Shown: positions 7,107 through 10,207 of the stretch, piece after piece
Position numbering within the stretch: position 1 is the first letter of the stretch
Layout: every line of letters begins with the position of its first letter
Assembly: GCA_030601545.1 (NCBI GenBank)
Contig: JAUVTM010000051.1
Location: 1 to 10,207, forward strand
Length of the DNA: 10,207 nt
Direction: 5' to 3'
Origin: Syntrophobacterales bacterium
GTDB lineage: Bacteria; Desulfobacterota; Syntrophobacteria; BM002
Notes under the pieces: generated by a model
The model's input: only the letters and a program-made list of their open reading frames with translations
Database searches by the model: none
What the model was told of the DNA's origin: nothing
Position numbers and translations under genes: made by a program

Positions 7107-7156
7107 TGACCTCTGCCAGCGCCAGCTGCCCTCTGTATTTCCCTATGCTCTATGCC
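7106..7156 (-). repeat. degenerate inverted copy of the purM-downstream heptamer array
   Basis: Read on the minus strand, this stretch contains GGCATAG, AGCATAG and, further on, GGCAGAGGTCAG. These echo GGCATAG-GGCAGAG-GTCAGAG at 2467-2487. The register is partly lost in the middle. The rest of the 7157-7286 spacer before the first PilZ gene has no recognisable gene; a TTGACA at 7209-7214 lacks a convincing -10. Confidence 0.45.
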
Positions 7157-7286
7157 TTCCCCAATCTGCAATCCAATCCCCCGGACTCCAAAATGGTGGT
7201 TTTCCCGATTGACAGCAACATCCTTTGTGGTAGGTTACGGGGTAATTCGTTCATAGCCTCTGTTACCACCTGCACAGAAAACCCTC

Positions 7287-7628
7287 ATGCCTACTCGTCA
7301 GAGAAAACGTCAACACATCCGGGCTGAAGTAGAATGGCCTGTTTTCTTGTTAACTCCAAACCGCATAGTAAAAGGAGAAACAAGGAACATCAGTCCTGGT
7401 GGCGCCTTCATCCATGCCCTGACCGATCCTGTTCAAGATGATATTTTTCGCTTAATCATTAAACCTCCGGCCTACGCGGGACACTTGGTGGTTACTGCGG
7501 AAATTGCCTGGAAGAGTGACCAAAAGAGGTCCAAACACTTGTTGTCTGGAGGCATGGGCGTACAATTTACCCAGATCTCCAGTGGTGACCGCGACTTTTT
7601 AGACAGCTTGTTTTCTTGCTGCATTTAA
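7287..7628 (+). CDS. single-domain PilZ protein
   Basis: This 113-aa protein is essentially one PilZ domain, the c-di-GMP-binding beta-barrel. The N-terminal RxxxR motif is R8-Q-H-I-R12 within a basic run (R4, R6, K7, R8), and the second motif, (D/N)xSxxG, is N34-I-S36-P-G-G39. Both ligand motifs are intact, so c-di-GMP binding is predicted. GGMGVQF (88-94) matches the usual end-of-barrel strand. No output domain, signal peptide or membrane segment is visible, so it would act through a partner. ATG 7287 is the only standard start after an in-frame stop at 7254, yet it lacks a Shine-Dalgarno. It shares a common plan with the PilZ protein at 8189-8605. The target (motility, exopolysaccharide or other) cannot be read from the sequence. 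Confidence 0.85.
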   Translation: MPTRQRKRQHIRAEVEWPVFLLTPNRIVKGETRNISPGGAFIHALTDPVQDDIFRLIIKPPAYAGHLVVTAEIAWKSDQKRSKHLLSGGMGVQFTQISSGDRDFLDSLFSCCI

Positions 7629-7642
7629 AGGATTGGTTTTGC

Positions 7643-7683
7643 AAAATAATTATTTTCACACTTGACAAAACAGGTCAAGTGTG
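7643..7683. promoter_or_regulatory. two abutting perfect palindromes downstream of the first PilZ gene
   Basis: AAAATAATTATTTT (7643-7656) is a perfect 14-bp palindrome. It directly abuts CACACTTGAC (7657-7666) and GTCAAGTGTG (7674-7683), a perfect 10-bp inverted repeat with a 7-nt loop. No T-tract follows on the plus strand, so as a plus-strand terminator it is atypical. On the minus strand the stem runs into AAAATAATTATTTT, a weak U-containing tail. A TTGACA lies inside the left arm, so an operator over a promoter is also possible. Confidence 0.55.
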
Positions 7684-7798
7684 TGGTAACTTTCAATCGC
7701 TGCGCTTTTAGGATTATCCGTTCATAGAATTATCCAACCGTCCCGGTATTGTTCTTACCTACCCTACCCTTTTGTTCTTTGTGCAATCCTAGGAATAA

Positions 7799-7845
7799 GC
7801 CCGCATTATTCATGAATTGGAAAGATATTTATGAATAATCCGGGC
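7799..7845. repeat. 47-bp hairpin element with ends related to the MITE at 9827-10065
   Basis: GCCCGCATTATTCATGAAT (7799-7817) and the inverted arm 7827-7845 pair over 19 positions with one C/C mismatch and one G-T pair, around a 9-nt loop. The right arm read inward (CCCGGATTATTCATAAAT) matches the MITE terminus CCCGGATATTTCATGAAT at 15 of 18 positions. It could be a mini-derivative left by internal deletion, or an operator. It ends 55 bp before the next start codon. No gene is visible in 7629-7900. Confidence 0.55.
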
Positions 7846-7900
7846 AAGGCTTTCACGTGGCGTCACTTGAGCTCAATCTTTACAGAATAGGGGGGGAATT

Positions 7901-8107
7901 ATGGGTTTACGCATCAGGGATAGGCTATTTGGAAATGTGACATCTATTTTCCGTTTTGAACATCCTAAGCAGTGTCCAGAAGGCCACAGACAGATTTCTT
8001 GGGTCTCAAACGAAAGTGATGTCCACTGCTGGCTTTGCGACAAAACTTATCCCATCTCTGAGTGTTTCACCGCACTCGGTGAAAGCCAACAAACTGGAAA
8101 TAACTGA
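7901..8107 (+). CDS. small Cys/His-rich hypothetical protein (putative zinc-binding)
   Basis: A 68-aa protein of unknown function. The ATG follows a run of seven G (7890-7896) that can serve as a ribosome-binding site 4 nt away. C25-PEG-H29 and C43-WL-C46 make a C-x3-H...C-x2-C pattern that could bind one zinc ion, as in small zinc ribbons, with an additional C55. The N-terminus (about 1-20) is basic and amphipathic, and the tail is polar. No signal peptide or membrane segment is seen. It lies 81 bp before the second PilZ gene on the same strand, so the two could share a transcript. The zinc-binding idea is inference from cysteine spacing. Confidence 0.65.
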   Translation: MGLRIRDRLFGNVTSIFRFEHPKQCPEGHRQISWVSNESDVHCWLCDKTYPISECFTALGESQQTGNN

Positions 8108-8167
8108 ATAGCAGTGCAACTTTAAGTTGTTGAATAATCTTCAGGGCGATGACCTAACCGGGATCAA

Positions 8168-8188
8168 CCCTGAACAGGGAGGTGCCCT
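8168..8188 (+). promoter_or_regulatory. Shine-Dalgarno caught between two competing hairpins
   Basis: The ribosome-binding stretch AGGGAGGTG (8176-8184) is flanked by CCCT on both sides (8168-8171 and 8185-8188). The central AGGG (8176-8179) can pair with either CCCT but not both, giving two mutually exclusive 4-bp hairpins that differ in exposure of the GGAGG core. The stems are short, so a regulatory role is only a possibility. The GTG start follows immediately. Confidence 0.35.
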
Positions 8189-8605
8189 GTGAGAAGAGAA
8201 AGACGCCAAAACTCCAGAGTCGAAGTCAAATGGCCCGTCATCGTCCAGCACGACAAGGGCGATATGGAAGGGGAAACTCTGAATTTCAACGCAATCAGTG
8301 CCTTTATCCGTTGTCCAAAACCTCTCAGGCTAAACGAAATCTTTGACATGACCATCAATGCTCCCGACCGCCGCCTCTCGGTCAACGCGGAGGTGGTCTG
8401 GTCGAATATCCACGGCCGCGATGACGAAATCACACCCCGTGGCATGGGTGTGCGTTTCCTCAATATGGCAAGTGAAGACCAAAAATTCATCACCAAAGCT
8501 TTAGCAACTCAAAGCCTGGGGAAAGTAGCAACTGAATACCTGAGGACTTTGGAAAAGAAGGTGCACAAAAACCGATCGGGACACCCGCTTAAAATACAAG
8601 CATAG
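8189..8605 (+). CDS. PilZ-domain protein with degenerate c-di-GMP motif
   Basis: A 138-aa protein starting at GTG 8189, with a strong GGAGG (8178-8182) 6 nt upstream. It aligns along its length with the PilZ protein at 7287: RxEVxWPV near the N-terminus, GETxN, AFI, an AExxW strand (about 67-71) and GMGVRF (85-90). The RxxxR motif is present (R6-Q-N-S-R10). The second motif, NxSxxG, has become N32-F-N-A-I-S37 or N34-A-I-S, with the key serine and glycine replaced. c-di-GMP affinity is therefore probably reduced or lost. A C-terminal basic tail of about 30 residues (100-138), including LEKKVHKNRSG, is absent from the first PilZ protein and might bind a partner or nucleic acid. It follows the small Cys/His protein by 81 bp. 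Confidence 0.8.
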   Translation: MRRERRQNSRVEVKWPVIVQHDKGDMEGETLNFNAISAFIRCPKPLRLNEIFDMTINAPDRRLSVNAEVVWSNIHGRDDEITPRGMGVRFLNMASEDQKFITKALATQSLGKVATEYLRTLEKKVHKNRSGHPLKIQA

Positions 8606-8844
8606 ATCGTCTTCACGCCAAGAGCCAAGATTCATCTGGCCCGGGTGTTTCGCGACTTGCCGCCGCCAGACCGTGGAAAAAGGTGTTCCCTGAACCGATG
8701 GCACGTGGCACTTTCCCTACACATGTGTAGATTAGACAACAGTTTCTTGCTGGCCCTGTTGGCGAGAAAAATGATAACTATTTGAATTACAAAGAAAACT
8801 ATTTTATCCATCGAATAGGCACGCTTCTTGTTAGTGGAGAGTAC
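8606..8844. other. non-coding spacer with a perfect 14-bp palindrome
   Basis: No gene is apparent here. The clearest element is CTACACATGTGTAG (8717-8730), a perfect palindrome with no loop, which looks like a binding site for a dimeric DNA-binding protein and not an RNA hairpin. TGGCACGTGGCAC just upstream (about 8698-8710) is a tandem direct repeat. The rest (8731-8844) is AT-rich and leads into the structured RNA candidate; no convincing promoter was found. Confidence 0.4.
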
Positions 8845-8983
8845 AAGAGAGATGACTACAAATCTCTCTTAGTAGGGCTATGGTAGAGTAAGGCCCTACT
8901 AAATAGCCCCCACTGGATTAGACATTGGATGAGTCTTGAATGGGTGAAGAGACGTGTCCTCATCAGTGGGGGTTTCTTTTTTT
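8845..8983 (+). ncRNA. candidate structured RNA: three consecutive hairpins ending in a terminator
   Basis: Three perfect stems stand in a row on the plus strand. Stem 1 pairs AAGAGAGAT (8845-8853) with 8862-8870, loop 8 nt. Stem 2 pairs TTAGTAGGGC (8869-8878) with GCCCTACTAA (8893-8902), loop 14 nt, sharing two T with stem 1. Stem 3 pairs CCCCCACTG (8907-8915) with CAGTGGGGG (8964-8972) around a 48-nt apical region that holds an inner ATGAG/CTCAT stem (8929-8933/8959-8963), then TTTCTTTTTTT. No known riboswitch or sRNA family was recognised. It could be a free sRNA or a long structured 3' UTR of the PilZ gene that ends 240 nt upstream. Two GGA triplets lie in the large loop (8915-8917, 8927-8929), as in CsrA targets, but this is weak. 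Confidence 0.5.
8907..8983 (+). terminator. intrinsic terminator with a 9-bp GC-rich stem and T-tract
   Basis: A perfect stem CCCCCACTG/CAGTGGGGG is followed at once by TTTCTTTTTTT (8973-8983). The large apical region (8916-8963) is unusual for a simple terminator. The T-tract is only on the plus-strand side, so it ends transcription coming from the PilZ genes or from the structured RNA. Confidence 0.7.
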
Positions 8984-9101
8984 CACCGTTTCCCCTCCCC
9001 TCCGCGTCCAGACTTGGCAAGCCCCACCCTCAAATATCAATCTTACCACCTGTAGAAATAAATTATCGTTGAAATATCCTGTTGAAAAATGAGAAATCCT
9101 A

Positions 9102-9130
9102 TTTACATGCTGTCTCATTTAAGGTAATTT
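9102..9130 (+). promoter_or_regulatory. candidate promoter for the DRR-repeat protein gene
   Basis: TTTACA (9102-9107) and TAATTT (9125-9130) are spaced by 17 nt, 47 nt before the GTG at 9177. The -35 is 5/6 and the -10 only 3/6, so this is a weak call. It is supported by position: a terminator precedes at 8907-8983, so the gene needs its own promoter. Confidence 0.3.
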
Positions 9131-9176
9131 ACTCACCTGCATTTCGAAATTGTACTACTTTGAAAGGAGACGTTGA

Positions 9177-9575
9177 GTGCGTCCTGGTAGTAGTGATCGT
9201 CGGCGTGGGAAGGATCGGCGCAGTGGTCAAGACCGTAGGAGGTCTAACGATTCTCAATATAGCGGTGTGGAAAGACGCGGGAGGGAAAAAACTTACAATG
9301 AGCCAAAATGCCAGCGGTGTGCTGCTACCCTCGGCGAACTGAGAGTTCTTATTTTGGAATGTCCTTTTCCAGACAAAGACTGCAATTATAATCAGTATCA
9401 CGAGCTAATCCATTATGTCACCTATCCAAGTGCACGCCTCGAAAATGAAACAGTTGTAGTAGCCAGTTCGTCCTATGATATTTCATCCCACAGTATCATC
9501 TTGATACGTCCGGATCCTATCCTAGAAAAGAATCAAATATACTATATTGATGTTACCGACAGCCACGTTCCCTGA
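9177..9575 (+). CDS. hypothetical protein with Arg-rich DRR repeat and Cys motif
   Basis: A 132-aa protein of unknown function starting at GTG 9177, with AAAGGAGA (9163-9170) well placed upstream. The N-terminus is a degenerate six-residue repeat (S-DRRRGK, DRRSGQ, DRRRSN), then GVERRG (30-35). Such DRR/ERRG tracts are familiar at the N-terminus of small deltaproteobacterial proteins, some of them PilZ proteins. C45-QR-C48 and C62/C69 follow and may bind a metal. The C-terminal half (about 75-130) is predicted beta-rich, with hydrophobic strands TVVVASSSY and SIILIRP. No signal peptide or membrane segment is seen. The basic repeat suggests contact with nucleic acid or another acidic partner; that is inference. 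It stands alone between a terminator and an AT-rich spacer. Confidence 0.65.
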   Translation: MRPGSSDRRRGKDRRSGQDRRRSNDSQYSGVERRGREKTYNEPKCQRCAATLGELRVLILECPFPDKDCNYNQYHELIHYVTYPSARLENETVVVASSSYDISSHSIILIRPDPILEKNQIYYIDVTDSHVP

Positions 9576-9826
9576 AAACCACCACTGATCTGTCCCCCAA
9601 CTCCAGACCAGCAACTTCCCCCTCTCCTCCGTTCCTCTTGCTCATAAGTAGCAATTGTTTTCCTAAGCTTGGAATTAGATTACCCAATGGTATCAGAGTA
9701 TTGTCATGTATATTTAATATAAGTTTTTATAATCAAAAGAAAAATACTAATACCTCGAATTGGTATGATTTATGCGTTCAATTTTCCAACAATATTAACT
9801 AACAAAGCTCTCACTATCATGACATC
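9576..9826. other. AT-rich non-coding spacer with a weak sigma54-like site
   Basis: No gene or terminator hairpin is visible. TTGGTATGATTTATGCG (9760-9776) has the GG-N10-GC spacing of -24/-12 promoters, but it deviates from TGGCAC and TTGC in both boxes. The TACC (9751-9754) and GGTA (9762-9765) around it form a small inverted repeat. If real, it could serve the partial gene at 10101, though the MITE-like element now separates them. Confidence 0.25.
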
Positions 9827-10065
9827 ACCCGGATATTTCATGAATTGCTGTCGCGAGACCACGAAACTGGGAACCCGCTTGCGGGACTGAGCGGAGCGCA
9901 GCGAGCGCGAATTAGATGGGCGTGCCACCGGGCAACCGTCCCTCGGACCGCGGGATTGGTTCCGAGGCGTACCTCAACGGTACGTCGCAGGGTCCGACAC
10001 CCGAGGACGCCAGGAAGGACGGCCATATCCGCGGTCGCAGCAAGTTATTCATGAAATATCCGGGT
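9827..10065. mobile_element. 239-bp MITE-like element with perfect 18-bp terminal inverted repeats
   Basis: ACCCGGATATTTCATGAA (9827-9844) is repeated inverted and without mismatch at 10048-10065. TTGCTG (9845-9850) and CAGCAA (10038-10043) extend the pairing. The interior is much richer in GC than the AT-rich flanks and is heavily structured: CCCG/CGGG (9874-9885), CCTCGGA/TCCGAGG (9941-9967), CGTACC/GGTACG (9968-9984), GGGT/ACCC (9990-10002), with CCGTCC (9936-9941) and GGACGG (10017-10022) enclosing the last three. No credible protein is encoded, so it would need a transposase acting in trans. No target-site duplication is evident (left flank ...CATC, right flank TAAT...). The family is not identified. 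Confidence 0.7.
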
Positions 10066-10100
10066 TAATGGTTGCATTGGGCTGTACACTCTCTTGCAAG

Positions 10101-10207
10101 ATGACCGAAGATAATAAAATAAAGCTCAATAAGGTCATATGTACTCAGTGCAAGGCGACACTGTTGATCAGGCCAGCTGAAAAGAGATGCCCAGTCTGTG
10201 GTGAACC
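10101..10207 (+). CDS. N-terminal part of a zinc-ribbon protein (runs off the window)
   Basis: The frame is open to the window edge and encodes about 35 residues beginning MTEDNKIKLNKVICTQC. C14-TQ-C17 and C30-PV-C33-G form a classic zinc-ribbon CxxC...CPxCG pattern. Similar ribbons open many regulatory, PilZ and membrane proteins of this lineage, so the rest of the protein cannot be predicted. The start is uncertain: an in-frame ATG at 10068, just past the MITE-like element, would add 11 residues, and neither has a clear Shine-Dalgarno. The element probably lies in this gene's upstream region and may have altered its expression. Confidence 0.55.
   Translation, partial: MTEDNKIKLNKVICTQCKATLLIRPAEKRCPVCGE

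Noticed and set aside
7145..7327. Short plus-strand frame before the first PilZ gene
   Set aside because: It starts inside the repeat array, overlaps the PilZ start out of frame and has no recognisable motif.
8698..8722. sigma54 promoter at tandem TGGCAC motifs
   Set aside because: Neither TGGCAC is followed at the right distance by the GC of a -12 box.
7629..9176. c-di-GMP riboswitch near the PilZ genes
   Set aside because: The conserved GEMM core and receptor-loop sequences were looked for in the gaps and not seen.
9082..9342. Overlapping 86-aa frame starting at ATG 9082
   Set aside because: Its Val/Gly-rich middle is the shifted reading of the DRR-coding repeat, it lacks a Shine-Dalgarno, and the GTG 9177 frame has both a good ribosome-binding site and recognisable motifs.
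9838..10054. Open frames on both strands within the MITE-like element
   Set aside because: They arise from high GC and lie wholly within inverted termini and hairpins; the products have no recognisable features.

Overview
The window looks like bacterial chromosomal DNA, most likely from a deltaproteobacterium in the broad sense (Desulfobacterota or a relative). That placement is inference. It rests on the style of the RelA/SpoT and AlaC-type proteins, a short archaeal/eukaryote-type ProS, and small PilZ and 'DRR' proteins; no rRNA or other marker is present to confirm it.

Positions 1-6866 are a housekeeping block. An AlaC-type aminotransferase (minus) and purM (plus) diverge from a shared ~230 bp region that carries a good sigma70-type promoter for each. 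purM is followed by rpmB (ribosomal protein L28, plus). rpmB converges on relA/spoT (bifunctional ppGpp synthetase/hydrolase, minus), which lies 111 bp downstream of proS (prolyl-tRNA synthetase, minus). The proS-relA pair is probably co-transcribed and joins tRNA charging to the stringent response.

The gaps in and around this block (2459-2620, 3047-3159, 5342-5420, 6917-7156) hold no genes. They are filled with phase-locked degenerate tandem repeats of 7 or 8 nt, mixed with REP-like hairpins. Three of the octamer arrays belong to one family and occur in both orientations.

Positions 7287-10207 are an accessory region of small proteins with long, AT-richer spacers: a single-domain PilZ protein, a 68-aa Cys/His protein, a second PilZ protein with a degraded c-di-GMP motif, a 132-aa protein with an Arg-rich 'DRR' repeat and cysteines, and the start of a zinc-ribbon protein that runs off the window. 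Between them lie several perfect palindromes, a three-hairpin structured-RNA candidate ending in an intrinsic terminator (8845-8983), a 239-bp GC-rich MITE-like element with perfect 18-bp inverted termini (9827-10065), and a 47-bp hairpin with related ends (7799-7845). The two PilZ proteins suggest a c-di-GMP-linked function, but nothing here names a target.
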